Source: Hyphomicrobiales bacterium | GTDB taxonomy: Bacteria; Pseudomonadota; Alphaproteobacteria; Rhizobiales; Rhizobiaceae | DNA length: 64,000 nucleotides | NCBI GenBank assembly: GCA_900472395.1 | Contig: UCHV01000014.1 | Location: 186,001 to 250,000 of the forward strand | Reading direction: 5' to 3' | In this document: piece after piece, positions 8,770-21,724 of the stretch | Position numbering within the stretch: position 1 is the first letter of the stretch | Layout: every line of letters starts with the position of its first letter | Notes under the pieces: generated by a model | The model's database searches: none | Seen by the model: only the letters and a program-made list of their open reading frames with translations | Told to the model about the DNA's origin: nothing | Position numbers and translations under genes: made by a program

Positions 8770-9762
8770 TTACAGCGGGCACTTGTTGTCCGTCATGTAG
8801 TCGTGCACCTTGACGGTGCCGGCGATGATGTCAGCGGTCGCCTTGTCGGCAGCAGCCTTCATTTCGGGCGTGATCAACGCCTTGTTGTCATCATCGACCG
8901 CATAAACGACGCCGCCGTCCTTGATGCCATTGGACTGGATGCCGGCGGTGAACTTGTCCGCTGCGGTATCCTTGTAAGCGTTATAGACGGCCAGATCGAC
9001 GCGCTTGACCATCGAGGTCAGAACAGAACCCGGATGAACGTGGTTCTGGTTCGAATCCACACCGATCGAGAACTTCTTGTTGTCGGCCGCCGTCTGCAGA
9101 ACGCCGAGACCGGACGCACCTGCTGCCGCGTAGATCACGTCGGCGCCCTGATCGATCTGGTTCTTGGTCAGCTCGCCGGCGCGAACCGGGTCGTTCCAGG
9201 CAGCACCGGTCGTGCCGACCATGTTCTGGAAGACCTGCATGTCGGCCTTGACCGACTTGGCGCCCTGCGCATAACCACAGCCGAACTTGCGGATCAACGG
9301 AATATCCATGCCGCCGACGAAACCGACCTTGCCGGTCTTGGAGGCCATGCCGGCCAGCAGGCCGACGAGGTAGGAACCCTCGGCTTCGTTATAGACTACC
9401 GAGCGCACGTTCGGCAGTTCAACGACGGAATCGACGATCACGAACTTGGTATCCGGGTATTCGGCGGCAACCTTTTCCATGGCCGAGGTCCAGGCGAAAG
9501 ATACGGCGATGACCGGGCTGAAACCCTTGCTGGCGAAGTTGCGGATCGCCTGCTCGCCCTGCGTATCGCTGGTCGGTTCGAAATCGCGATATTCGGTGCC
9601 GGTTTCCTTCTTGTACATTTCAGCGCCGTTATAGGCAGCTTCATTGAAGGATTTGTCGAACTTGCCGCCGGTGCCGTAAACCAGCGCAGGCTTGATATCC
9701 GCAGCCAGTGCGGTGCTCGACAGCATGGCTGTAGCAATGAAGGTGAGAAGGGTTTTCGTCAT
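8770..9762 (-). CDS. nupN: BMP-family nucleoside-binding periplasmic protein
   Basis: A 330-residue substrate-binding protein of the BMP/PnrA family that captures nucleosides for the adjacent ABC importer. Residues 1-20 are a classic signal peptide ending ALA, with AD following. No lipobox cysteine is present, so this copy should be soluble in the periplasm, unlike the Gram-positive lipoprotein members. GTGGKFDKSFNEAAYNGAE early in the mature part is the family's ligand-site segment. It is the first gene of the operon, behind a 228-base upstream region that holds a candidate operator at 9898-9915. Confidence 0.92.
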   Translation of the reverse strand: MTKTLLTFIATAMLSSTALAADIKPALVYGTGGKFDKSFNEAAYNGAEMYKKETGTEYRDFEPTSDTQGEQAIRNFASKGFSPVIAVSFAWTSAMEKVAAEYPDTKFVIVDSVVELPNVRSVVYNEAEGSYLVGLLAGMASKTGKVGFVGGMDIPLIRKFGCGYAQGAKSVKADMQVFQNMVGTTGAAWNDPVRAGELTKNQIDQGADVIYAAAGASGLGVLQTAADNKKFSIGVDSNQNHVHPGSVLTSMVKRVDLAVYNAYKDTAADKFTAGIQSNGIKDGGVVYAVDDDNKALITPEMKAAADKATADIIAGTVKVHDYMTDNKCPL

Positions 9763-9897
9763 CGTGCGCCCTGTTTCTTAAATTTGATCTCTTTTGTTCC
9801 CCCCGCACCTCCAGCCGGTCGAAACTGGCGGACAGTCTGCGGCACCGATGCCTCGCGTTCGGGCTTGCGGCGAATTTACCCTTGCATGCTCGGATCG

Positions 9898-9915
9898 AAA
9901 TTTCACGGGAAATTT
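9898..9915. promoter_or_regulatory. candidate operator upstream of the nucleoside operon
   Basis: AAATTTC (9898-9904) and GAAATTT (9909-9915) form a perfect inverted repeat with a 4-base spacer. It lies about 136 bases upstream of the binding-protein ATG, in the only long non-coding stretch before the operon. An AT-rich 18-base palindrome here fits a repressor site for the nucleoside genes. The regulator is not in the window. Confidence 0.4.
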
Positions 9916-9990
9916 TTCACGCGGCCGGAATCTGACACACGTTTTTCAATCAACGGCTCTACGGCGCAAAAAATTGTGCCCCGATTCGCA

Positions 9991-10308
9991 TCAGGCAGCA
10001 AAACGTCCGTAAGGCTTTGGCCGCCGATAACCGGCAATCCACAAAATGAGCGCGATGCCGAGGAAAACCGCACATGCGGGCTGCGCCAGCACATAGGCCC
10101 CGCCAACCTGCCAGGCATCGGGATGGATATACCGCTCGACCATGTCTTCGGCAGCCACCAGGGTGCCGGGGCTGATTGCGATCCACAAATCGCCGACGCT
10201 TGCCAGAGAAACGGACGAGGATGCCACCGACTGGATGGAATCCAATGTGCCAGAGCCGATTGCGACGGCCAAAGCCACCAGACTGAGAAAATGGAAGATG
10301 AGAGACAT
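9991..10308 (-). CDS. small membrane protein of unknown function
   Basis: A 105-residue protein started at the ATG at 10306-10308; the frame stays open 21 codons further. It has a hydrophobic N-terminal helix (about residues 1-19, possibly a signal anchor) and a second helix near the C-terminus in VLAQPACAVFLGIALILWIAG, followed by a short basic tail, RRPKPYGRFAA. This suggests two membrane helices with a loop of about 50 residues between them. I do not recognise a named family. Neighbours (nucleoside operon, tRNA-Ser) do not hint at a role. Confidence 0.65.
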   Translation of the reverse strand: MSLIFHFLSLVALAVAIGSGTLDSIQSVASSSVSLASVGDLWIAISPGTLVAAEDMVERYIHPDAWQVGGAYVLAQPACAVFLGIALILWIAGYRRPKPYGRFAA

Positions 10309-10491
10309 GGCGGCGGGACGATCGTGAAACTGCGATAAACCAAGGGTAACGGGCGCTCGCTCGCTTGGCAACGGAGATGAGTTTTACAAACCGTCATCCA
10401 ACCGTCAGATTTCGGTTGATCCTAGAAAAATCATTGGTATATATCGCGCCGACCGCTGCTTCGGGAACTTCCCCAGCAGCCCTTCCCGGAA

Positions 10492-10581
10492 GGACAGGTG
10501 GCCGAGTGGTTTAAGGCGCACGCCTGGAACGCGTGTGTGCGTGAAAGCGTACCGTGGGTTCGAATCCCACCCTGTCCGCCA
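10492..10581 (+). tRNA. tRNA-Ser (anticodon GGA)
   Basis: A 90-base tRNA with the acceptor stem GGACAGG (10492-10498) pairing with CCTGTCC (10571-10577), a G discriminator and an encoded CCA. The anticodon loop CTGGAAC gives anticodon GGA, reading UCC and UCU. The long variable arm expected of serine tRNAs is present, and the T arm contains GGGTTCGAATCCC. Confidence 0.97.
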
Positions 10582-10683
10582 TGGGTTAGATCTTTCCAGA
10601 CATTCGATAATCACACACACTTGACGTGGCCGCGCAAACAGCTGCGGATCCTCGTTTATTGCGTCATCCAGTCCGGCAATCGT

Positions 10684-10944
10684 TTACGCGTAAAAGTCAT
10701 CCTCCTCGATACGCGAGGAAAAATAGGCGAAGAGCAGCGACGGCAAGGCAACGAACAGAATAAGTCCTGTCTTCACGCGTGACATCAGCGGCGTGATCGC
10801 TGCGCCGCCCGATGTTTCCGCAGCCTTCGGCCTCAGGTTGACCTTGTTCTGCAACAGCAGTTCGGTAAGCTGACGGTCGTCTTCGATCCTCGTCCCATCG
10901 GCGTCGGGCCGATGGACGGATTTGGCTCTGCTGAGATCAGGCAT
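10684..10944 (-). CDS. hypothetical single-helix membrane protein
   Basis: An 86-residue protein with a charged, soluble N-terminal part (about 1-55) and one predicted helix near the C-terminus, VKTGLILFVALPSLLFAYF, followed by the acidic tail SSRIEEDDFYA. This is a tail-anchored layout. I do not recognise the family; small proteins like it are common in Rhizobiales. It lies between the tRNA-Ser and a perfect palindrome at 10995-11015, which could be its operator. Confidence 0.6.
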   Translation of the reverse strand: MPDLSRAKSVHRPDADGTRIEDDRQLTELLLQNKVNLRPKAAETSGGAAITPLMSRVKTGLILFVALPSLLFAYFSSRIEEDDFYA

Positions 10945-10994
10945 GGCGCAACTCCAGACGAGTGATCGATCGTAGTTTAATGATTATTTACGCC

Positions 10995-11015
10995 AATTGT
11001 TAAACGTTAACAATT
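10995..11015. promoter_or_regulatory. perfect 21-base palindrome, candidate operator
   Basis: AATTGTTAA (10995-11003) and TTAACAATT (11007-11015) are exact inverted copies around ACG. The site sits in the 140-base region between two minus-strand genes, 51 bases upstream of the tail-anchored membrane protein gene. It is AT-rich in a GC-rich genome and lacks a T run on either side, so a protein-binding site is more likely than a terminator. Confidence 0.45.
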
Positions 11016-11085
11016 CAAAAGCGCCTCGGCTGCTCTTCAGCCGACATGGGACCGTTCGAAAGAGATCGGCTGTCCTTCAATACGA

Positions 11086-11340
11086 TCAGGCCCAGGCACC
11101 GGCCTCTTCCTGCTCGGCAAAGGCTGCCTGCAATTCCATTTGCACGGCATTCATGAACAGCGCCGCCTGATGCGAGATTTCCACATCCGACACGCCCTGC
11201 GTTTTCAGGCGTAAGGCAAACCCTGCCATTTCCTGACGCCAGAAACGATTGGCCTCCTCACCATGCAGATGGGTCAGCGCTTCGCTGCAACGGCGGATGT
11301 CGGCCGTACGGCGGTCGGCAGGAAATTGGACGAGGGTCAT
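11086..11340 (-). CDS. DUF6074 family protein
   Basis: An 84-residue protein started at the ATG at 11338-11340. Its pattern (LVQFPADRRTADIRRC near the start, then NRFWRQEMAGFALRLKTQGVSD) matches the small rhizobial DUF6074 family, whose role is unknown. It seems helical and soluble, with no membrane segment. A longer frame upstream on the same strand is open by chance and crosses an opposing gene, so I use the internal start. Confidence 0.65.
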   Translation of the reverse strand: MTLVQFPADRRTADIRRCSEALTHLHGEEANRFWRQEMAGFALRLKTQGVSDVEISHQAALFMNAVQMELQAAFAEQEEAGAWA

Positions 11341-11583
11341 GCGGTCTCCACTCAACGCGACACGGGCGAATCGCCCAGGAACTTTCGCCAGAATCGGTTC
11401 GACTCCTTCACAAATGTTGAACGCGAGCCCCTGAGAAACCGCGATCGGTACAATTTTAGCGAATTTTCCTGGAAACAAATCGGAGCGACGCCCGTTAGAC
11501 CTCCAACATTTACTCTGTGAAGATGCGCCCTGCGCCGCTTTTGGCGCGGGATAGCCAAGCCATTGCCGTGAGGGAGGAAGCCA

Positions 11584-11805
11584 ATGCAGAAACCCGTATG
11601 GAATAGCGCTGTAACGATAGGTGCCATGGAGATCATCGGGCCTTTCGAGGCTCTTTCGTTTCTCGATCACGGCTGGCCCAACCGGAAGGGCCCTCGTTTT
11701 GTCGACGCCCGGTTTGCCTGCCTTGCAGCGCTTGATGAACGTGGCGATCCGGAAGATGCCAAGGTGCGGTTTTCCGAAGCGCTGGCCGAAGCACACCTGC
11801 ACTGA
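11584..11805 (+). CDS. DUF982 domain protein (copy 1)
   Basis: A 73-residue protein of the DUF982 family. It shows the family pattern: a tryptophan near the start (KPVWNSAVTIG), then IIGPFEALSFLDHGWP, then ACLAALDERGDPEDAKVRF and an EA-rich end. A GGAGG lies eight bases before the ATG. DUF982 genes are scattered in many copies in Rhizobiaceae genomes; their function is unknown. A second copy is at 53045-53299. It lies about 100 bases before glgE on the same strand and could be co-transcribed. Confidence 0.8.
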   Translation: MQKPVWNSAVTIGAMEIIGPFEALSFLDHGWPNRKGPRFVDARFACLAALDERGDPEDAKVRFSEALAEAHLH

Positions 11806-11908
11806 GCGGTCGAAAAGACCCGAACAGACGATTTTCGCATGCCGATGAGCGACGGTCCAAAACGGATCGACGCACTACGCCAACACCGTAGACACGTCAG
11901 GATCTGCT

Positions 11909-14900
11909 ATGAACGTCTATTCCCGTTTCAACGAAGCCGCCCCTTCGGTTGCGTCGGCACGAATTTATTATGTCCACCCTCTGATGCTGCGCGGGTTTTC
12001 CGCGTGGGAAGAGGTATTCTCACATGCTCGCACTCTTGGTTTCGATACGATCCTGACGGCACCGTTGTTCCGCCGGGCGGATGGCACCAGCGTTTTCGTG
12101 ACGGACGATTATGAGCGTACCGATCCGCAATTCGAGCTTGGCGACACAATCGACGACGCGATCCGGCAGTTGGTGCGCCGGGCGAAGGACAGCGATCTTT
12201 CGCTGATGATGGATATTCTGCCCGGCCGCATGGCGGATACGGCAAACGTTGCGACCGCTGCAACGGACCCTCGCCAGACGCCTTTTCTTCGCGGCAGTCG
12301 GCCCATCGATATCTCCGGCCATTTGGACGAATGGCAACAGCGGCTGATCAGGCTCGGTGAACTCGGCCTTTCCGGTTTCCGCTGCCTTGAACTCGAAACC
12401 CTGTCACCCGATGCCTGGCGCTCCCTCATCTCGGGCGTCAAACAGCAAAAGCCGGACATGCGGTTTTTTGCCTGGACGCCCGGCACCGCCTTCGAAACAC
12501 GGCGTGCGCTTGGCCGTGTTGGCTTTGATGCCAGCTTCTCGTCATTGGCCTGGTGGAACCTGCAGGAAGGCTGGTTTGCCGAGGAACATGACGCCCAGAT
12601 CGGTTTTGGTCGCGAGATCGCCTTTCCCGAAGGACCGTTTTCCAAGCGCGTGGCGCATGGCACAGACAGTGCCGAGGTGCTGGAGCGCCGCGCCGACCGT
12701 GCCCTGAAACTGGCGGCCTCGCTCGGCGGCGGGTTGATGGTGCCTATGGGTTTCGAATATGGTGCCGCCACGCCGCTCGACCCGACCCATGGTCATGGCG
12801 GCGGTCTGCGCATCTTGCGCGATCGCCCGACATTCGATCTGTCCGGCGCAATCCGCACGGCCAACGAAACCCTGAAACACTCCGGGGATTTCGAAAAACA
12901 GCCGCTCGGACTGATCGCCTCCAGCCATTCGCCGGCTGCCGCCATCGTGCAGGGTGACCGTGGTGATCTGCGCATTTCCGACAGCGTGCGGGTGATCCTC
13001 TTCAACCGTGACCTTCGCCGCAGCGCCACCCCGCCCCTTCACGCCATCAGCGAAGCGGCATCCGCCTTCCTGCCGCTCACCGATATGTCCGCGCGCGGCG
13101 AACCGCTGACGGAGAAGCTGCGGCTTAAACCCGGCGAACTCAGGATTTTCGAAGGGCGCGTTTCCGATCCCATCCTGCCGACGGCCAAGGTCGAACCGGC
13201 AGCCAAAGCTGCATTGTCGCCTCGCCTCGCCATCGAAAAGGTCACCCCTGCCGTCGATGACGGACGTTTTGTCGTCAAGCGCGTTGTCGGCGAAACCGTC
13301 ATTGTCGAGGCTGATGTGTTCGGCGATGGCCATGATCCGCTTTCCGCGGCGCTTCTCTGGCGCACCGCCGACAGCGACGACTGGAACGAAGTGCCGATGG
13401 CACTGGTGCTGAACGACCGCTGGCGCGCCGAATTTCCGTTGAAACGTATGGGCCGTCACGAATTTGTGGTTGAAGGCTGGCGCAACCCTTTTCAGATCTT
13501 TCGTTACGAGTTCACCAAAAAACACGAGGCGCGGCTCGATCTGCGGCTCGAGATCCAGGAAGGCATCAATCTCGTTCTCGATGCGCTCGACAACGCCTCC
13601 GGCAATCTGAAAACCGAACTGAAAGTGCTGTTCGATTTCCTGACTGCAGCGCAGGACGAGCAGCGCATCAAGACCCTGCTGGCACCGGAAACTGCCGACC
13701 TGATGGCGGAGGCCGACCGGCGCCCGCACAAGATGCGATCCAACATCATCCCCATCGATGCCGAACGCACTGCCGCTGCCTTCGCCAGCTGGTACCAGAT
13801 CTTTCCACGCTCCCAGAGTGGTGATCCGAACCGCCACGGCACGTTCGATGATGTGATCGCCCGCTTGCCGGCCATCCACGCCATGGGGTTCGATGTTCTT
13901 TATTTCCCGCCGATCCACCCGATCGGCGCGACCAACCGCAAGGGCAAGAACAACACCCTGACGCCCGGCCCAGATGATCCCGGCAGCCCTTACGCCATCG
14001 GCTCGACGGACGGCGGCCATGACGCCATCCACCCGCAGCTCGGCACATTCGACGATTTCGACCGGCTGGTGGATGCTGCTGCTGAACATGGGCTGGAGCT
14101 GGCACTCGACCTCGCCATCCAGGCATCACCCGATCATCCATGGCTGAAGGACCACCCCGGCTGGTTCGACTGGCGCCCGGACGGCACGATCCGTTACGCA
14201 GAAAATCCGCCGAAAAAATACGAGGACATCGTCAACGTCGATTTCTACGCCGGCGAAGCGGTACCGTCGCTCTGGATCGAACTGCGCGACGTGGTGCAGA
14301 AATGGGTCGATCACGGCGTCAAACTGTTTCGCGTCGACAATCCCCACACCAAACCGTTTCCCTTCTGGGAATGGCTGATTGCCGATATCCGCTCACGCCA
14401 CCCGGATGTGGTGTTCCTGTCGGAAGCTTTCACCAAACCCAAAGTCATGTACCGGCTGGCGAAAGTCGGCTTCTCGCAATCCTACACCTATTTCACATGG
14501 CGCAATGCCAAGTGGGAACTCGAAGAATATATGCGCGAGATCACCACGGAAGCGCCAAAAGATTTCTTCCGTCCGCATTTCTTCGTCAACACCCACGATA
14601 TCAACCCGGACTTTCTGCAGAACGCGCCGCGCCCGGCCTATCTCATCCGCGCGGCACTGGCGGCGACACTGTCCGGTCTCTGGGGCGTTTATAACGGCTT
14701 TGAGCTTTGCGAAGGCCGCCCGGATGCCAAGCGCAAGGAATATGCGGATTCGGAAAAATACGAAATCCGCGCCTGGGATTATGACCGCCCCGGCAACATC
14801 AAACCCGAGATCACGCTTCTGAACCGTATCCGTCGGGAAAACCCGGCTTTGCATTCGCATCTCGGCCTGCAGCTGTTGAGCGCTTCGAACGACAACATCC

Positions 14901-15139
14901 TGTTCTTCGAAAAATCGAGCCCGGGGCATGAAAACGTCGTGCTGGTGGCAATCAGCCTTAATCCGCACCAGTCACAGGAAGCCGATATCGAGATCCCGCT
15001 CTGGACCTTTGGCCGGCCCGATCACGGCACGCTCGACATGGAAGATCTGCTGAACGGCCAGTCTTTCGGCTGGACGGGAAAATGGCAGCACATCCGGCTT
15101 GAACCAGACCGCCCGTTCGCCATCTGGCGCATGCGATAG
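11909..15139 (+). CDS. glgE: alpha-1,4-glucan:maltose-1-phosphate maltosyltransferase with an extra N-terminal GH13-like half
   Basis: A 1076-residue enzyme that adds maltose from maltose-1-phosphate to the non-reducing end of an alpha-1,4-glucan. The GlgE part starts near residue 435 with the beta-sandwich domain N, followed by the GH13_3 barrel. Its catalytic residues are D810 (in LFRVDNPH), E839 (in FLSEAF) and D897 (in THDIN), with spacings of 29 and 58 residues close to known GlgE. Mycobacterial and Streptomyces GlgE proteins have about 675-700 residues, so about 430 residues are additional. That extra half reads like a second, inactive barrel: the matching positions are L160, W189 and G251. 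It heads the operon with treS-maltokinase and glgB. Confidence 0.95.
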   Translation: MNVYSRFNEAAPSVASARIYYVHPLMLRGFSAWEEVFSHARTLGFDTILTAPLFRRADGTSVFVTDDYERTDPQFELGDTIDDAIRQLVRRAKDSDLSLMMDILPGRMADTANVATAATDPRQTPFLRGSRPIDISGHLDEWQQRLIRLGELGLSGFRCLELETLSPDAWRSLISGVKQQKPDMRFFAWTPGTAFETRRALGRVGFDASFSSLAWWNLQEGWFAEEHDAQIGFGREIAFPEGPFSKRVAHGTDSAEVLERRADRALKLAASLGGGLMVPMGFEYGAATPLDPTHGHGGGLRILRDRPTFDLSGAIRTANETLKHSGDFEKQPLGLIASSHSPAAAIVQGDRGDLRISDSVRVILFNRDLRRSATPPLHAISEAASAFLPLTDMSARGEPLTEKLRLKPGELRIFEGRVSDPILPTAKVEPAAKAALSPRLAIEKVTPAVDDGRFVVKRVVGETVIVEADVFGDGHDPLSAALLWRTADSDDWNEVPMALVLNDRWRAEFPLKRMGRHEFVVEGWRNPFQIFRYEFTKKHEARLDLRLEIQEGINLVLDALDNASGNLKTELKVLFDFLTAAQDEQRIKTLLAPETADLMAEADRRPHKMRSNIIPIDAERTAAAFASWYQIFPRSQSGDPNRHGTFDDVIARLPAIHAMGFDVLYFPPIHPIGATNRKGKNNTLTPGPDDPGSPYAIGSTDGGHDAIHPQLGTFDDFDRLVDAAAEHGLELALDLAIQASPDHPWLKDHPGWFDWRPDGTIRYAENPPKKYEDIVNVDFYAGEAVPSLWIELRDVVQKWVDHGVKLFRVDNPHTKPFPFWEWLIADIRSRHPDVVFLSEAFTKPKVMYRLAKVGFSQSYTYFTWRNAKWELEEYMREITTEAPKDFFRPHFFVNTHDINPDFLQNAPRPAYLIRAALAATLSGLWGVYNGFELCEGRPDAKRKEYADSEKYEIRAWDYDRPGNIKPEITLLNRIRRENPALHSHLGLQLLSASNDNILFFEKSSPGHENVVLVAISLNPHQSQEADIEIPLWTFGRPDHGTLDMEDLLNGQSFGWTGKWQHIRLEPDRPFAIWRMR

Positions 15140-15164
15140 ACCGGACGATGGGAGGAGAACAACA

Positions 15165-18496
<3,332 letters not shown>

Positions 18497-18500
<4 letters not shown>

Positions 18501-20704
18501 GATATGAGCGCACCGACCTGATCATCGGCACCGTGACGGAAGGGTTGAACGCCCTTGTGGACGGTCGGCACGGCGATCCGTTTTCCATTCTCGGCCGCCA
18601 CCAGTATGGCGAACTGACCGTGGTACGGGCGCTCCTTCCCGGCGCCGTTTCCGTGGAGGTGATCGAGCGTGACAGCGGCCGTATTCTCGCCGCCCTCGAC
18701 AATATCCATGCCGGTGGCCTGTTCGCCGGCGTGGTCGGTTCGACGACGCCCTACCTCTTCCGCATCCAGTGGCCGGACGCGGTGCAGGAAACCGAAGACC
18801 CTTACTCCTTCGCACCTCTGCTCGGCGATCTCGACCTGCACCTGATCGCGCAGGGCACGCATTACGATCTCGGCCGTACGCTCGGCGCCATTCCCATGGA
18901 GGTCGATGGCATATCCGGCGTGCGCTTTGCCGTCTGGGCGCCGAATGCGCGGCGTGTTTCGGTGGTCGGTGATTTCAACGCCTGGGACGGTCGCCGCCAC
19001 CCGATGCGCCAACGCCCGCAGGCCGGCGTCTGGGAATTGTTTCTGCCGCGCCTGACCGCCGGTGAGCGCTACAAGTTCGAAATCATCGACGCGCATGGCA
19101 ATGTGCTGGCCCAGAAGGCCGACCCCGTCGCCCGCGCCTCCGAGGCAGCCCCTTCCACCGCATCTGTCGTCGCCTCGTCGCGCCCCTTTGCCTGGACCGA
19201 CGGCGCATGGATGCAGCGTAATGATGCTCGCGCAGGCGCTGGCGCGATGTCGGTCTATGAAGTGCATCTCGGCTCATGGCTGCGGATTGCAGAGGAAGGC
19301 AATCGCTCGCTTGACTGGGTTGAACTCAGCCAGCGCCTCGTGCCTTACGTCAAAAGCCTCGGTTTCACCCATATCGAAATGTTGCCGATCATGGAGCATC
19401 CGTTCGGCGGTTCCTGGGGTTACCAGCCGCTTGGCCTGTTCGCGCCGACCGGCCGTTACGGCACGCCGGAAGATTTTGCCTATTTCATCGACCGCTGCCA
19501 TGCGGCCGGCATCGGCGTCATCCTAGACTGGGTGCCGGCGCATTTCCCGACCGATGTCTGGGGGCTGGCACGTTTCGACGGCACCGCGCTTTACGAACAC
19601 GAGGACCCGCGCGAAGGTTTTCACAAGGACTGGAACACGCTGATCTACAATCTGGGCCGCAACGAGGTGAAAGGTTTTCTGATCGCTTCGGCGCTGGAAT
19701 GGCTCGAACATTTCCATATCGATGCGCTGCGCGTCGATGCCGTCGCCTCGATGCTGTACCGGGATTACAGCCGCAACGAAGGCGAATGGATTCCCAACCA
19801 GTATGGCGGCCGGGAAAATTGGGAAGCCGTCGAGTTCTTCAAGCATTTAAACAGCATCATTCATGACCGCTGCCCTCATGCTTTTACGGTGGCGGAAGAA
19901 TCAACCGCGTGGCCGGGCGTGACCAAGTCCCCCGAAGACGGCGGGCTAGGCTTCGATTTCAAATGGAACATGGGCTGGATGCACGACACGCTGCATTACA
20001 TGTCCGACGATCCGGTCTACCGCAAATACCACCACGGCATGCTGACCTTCGGGATGATATACGCTTATTCCGAACGGTTCATGCTGCCGATCTCCCATGA
20101 CGAGGTGGTGCACGGCAAAGGTTCGCTGTTCGGAAAGATGCCGGGCGACCACTGGCAGAAACTTGCCAATCTGCGCGCCTATTTCGCGTTCATGTGGGCG
20201 CATCCGGGCAAGAAACTGCTGTTCATGGGCTGCGAGATTGCCCAGGAGACCGAATGGAACCATGACGGCTCGGTGGTCTGGGATCTGCTCGACCGGCCCG
20301 ATCACGCCGGCATGCAGAAGCTGATCGGCGATCTCAACCGGCTTTATTCGGCCGAACCGGCCTTGCAGTTCGGTGATCTCGATCCGGCCGGTTTCGAATG
20401 GGCGGTATCGGACGATGCGGAAAGCTCGGTGCTTGGCATGCTGCGCAAATCACGCGACGGGTCATCCATGGTGCTGGCCGTATCGAACCTGACGCCGCTG
20501 CCGCGCCATCACTACCGGATCGGTGTGCCGGCCGAAGGACGTTGGCAGGAGGTTTTGAATACCGATGCGAGCGTTTATGGCGGCTCCAACCTCGGCAATG
20601 TCGAGGTTTGGACCAGCCCGGAGCCATCGCATGGACGCCCACAGTCGGTAACGCTCACGCTGCCCCCACTTTCGACAATCTACCTGAGATGGTCTGCGGC
20701 CTGA
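18497..20704 (+). CDS. glgB: 1,4-alpha-glucan branching enzyme
   Basis: A 735-residue branching enzyme close to the 728 residues of E. coli GlgB. It cuts alpha-1,4 chains and rejoins them by alpha-1,6 links. An N-terminal module and the CBM48 domain ([20 protein letters not shown]) precede the GH13_9 barrel. D414 (LRVDAV) is the nucleophile, E467 (AEES) the acid and D535 ([11 protein letters not shown]) the third carboxylate; the spacings of 53 and 68 equal those of the E. coli enzyme. The ATG overlaps the treS stop as ATGA, so translation is coupled, and the operon makes a branched glucan from trehalose. Confidence 0.97.
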
Positions 20705-20719
20705 TGTGAACTCTTCGCT

Positions 20720-21115
20720 TCAGTTGAACAGTTTCAACCGCGCCGGTGGCGTACCGGTGCGGCCGCTCTTTCTGTCGACGGCAAACTGAATGAGGTCACG
20801 CGAAGCCTGATCTGTCAGAGGTTTTGCCATAACGCCGACAACGCCTGGGACACCCTGCACGACCACGCCGGGATTGCCGGTAACCATCACCACCACGATG
20901 CCCGAATCGGCAAGAATGCGGGCGATTTCTGGTCCCGTCTCGCCATCGGCAAGACGCACATCCACAAAAGCGATATCGGTATCGCCGCTGTAATTCAGCG
21001 CCACTTTCATGTCGGGCGCGATGCCGACCACCTTGTGGCCGCTGCGCTGCACGGCGTCTTCGATGTCCATCGCCACCAGCAAGCTGTCTTCCACGATCAG
21101 AAAACGATATTCCAA
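20720..21115 (-). CDS. orphan single-domain response regulator (TTG start)
   Basis: A 131-residue receiver domain with no output domain. E9-D10 form the acidic pocket, D52 in FVDVR is the phosphorylation site, and the conserved T (MVTGNPG) and K (MAKPL) are present. I start at the TTG at 21113-21115, where a GGAGG sits nine bases upstream and the receiver fold begins at once (EYRFLIVEDS); an upstream open stretch adds 18 unlikely residues. Such single receivers in rhizobia often serve in phosphorelays or bind other proteins. No histidine kinase is nearby, so its partner is unknown. It is convergent with glgB. Confidence 0.85.
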   Translation of the reverse strand: MEYRFLIVEDSLLVAMDIEDAVQRSGHKVVGIAPDMKVALNYSGDTDIAFVDVRLADGETGPEIARILADSGIVVVMVTGNPGVVVQGVPGVVGVMAKPLTDQASRDLIQFAVDRKSGRTGTPPARLKLFN

Positions 21116-21493
21116 GGCTTTGGTCCTCCATGCTCGCAACGAAGATAGGTTTAAAGCGCGGGCCGGCAATAGAGCCTTTGTCCGACAAATGAAAGCGGCT
21201 GCCGCACATGGTCCGCTAAGTGACAGATCGGCGCTCTATCTGATTTTTTCGACAACGGGGCGGAACAATTACCGCCGCTCGTCGCTTATCGCCTTGCTCT
21301 GCATTCGGGGGATCGCATGATCGGCAATCTGGTGAGTTTTCGCTGCAGGATACAAGCCGGCATATTATCCCATCGCTCAGTCATGCCCATTGATGGCGAC
21401 AGCTTACTCTGATTACCAGTCGCAATATGAAATTGGCGATTCGCAAGAATTGCCGCACCGAACTGCCCATCATGCCCAAGGAGCCACCGCCTC
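21116..21493. other. 378-base intergenic region without a recognised gene
   Basis: It separates the response regulator (minus) from a small plus-strand gene and must hold promoters for both directions. A GGAAC near 21263 is followed after 16 bases by CGCT, which is one base off the EcfG -10 core, so I do not call it. I see no convincing open frame with a ribosome binding site and no strong hairpin. Confidence 0.4.
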
Positions 21494-21691
21494 ATGACAC
21501 CCGAAGCCCGGCGGGCGCTTGTTGATCGCATTTTCGATAAAGCTCGCGCGAACGGTCATACCATCGAAAACGATCCACTCTTTATTGGCTGGATCGAAAA
21601 CTGGATTGCCGGCGATATAGAGATCGCAGAACTCAGGGAAAAATATCGCGATTTTCTCATCGCGCGGCATAGCTCCGCGCCGCAGGAGTAG
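21494..21691 (+). CDS. small helical protein of unknown function
   Basis: A 65-residue protein. AAGGAG lies ten bases before the ATG. The composition is balanced and soluble, with DPLFIGWIENWIAGDIEIAELREKYRDFL in the middle, likely two or three helices and no membrane segment. I recognise the type as a conserved small rhizobial protein but cannot name a family. It converges on the Dps gene, whose stop is 33 bases away. Confidence 0.7.
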   Translation: MTPEARRALVDRIFDKARANGHTIENDPLFIGWIENWIAGDIEIAELREKYRDFLIARHSSAPQE

Positions 21692-21724
21692 CCGCCCCCA
21701 AAAGAGGGCGGCCTGACGGCAGAC

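Noticed and set aside
10492..10581. tRNA-Ser as a phage or island attachment site
   Set aside because: No integrase gene and no repeat of the tRNA 3' end was noticed in the window.
12542..14089. A 515-codon minus-strand frame inside glgE
   Set aside because: Antisense to GlgE, low-complexity composition, no start signal.
21260..21290. GGAAC with a possible EcfG -10 before the 65-residue gene
   Set aside because: The bases at the -10 position read CGCT instead of CGTT and the gene is 200 bases away.
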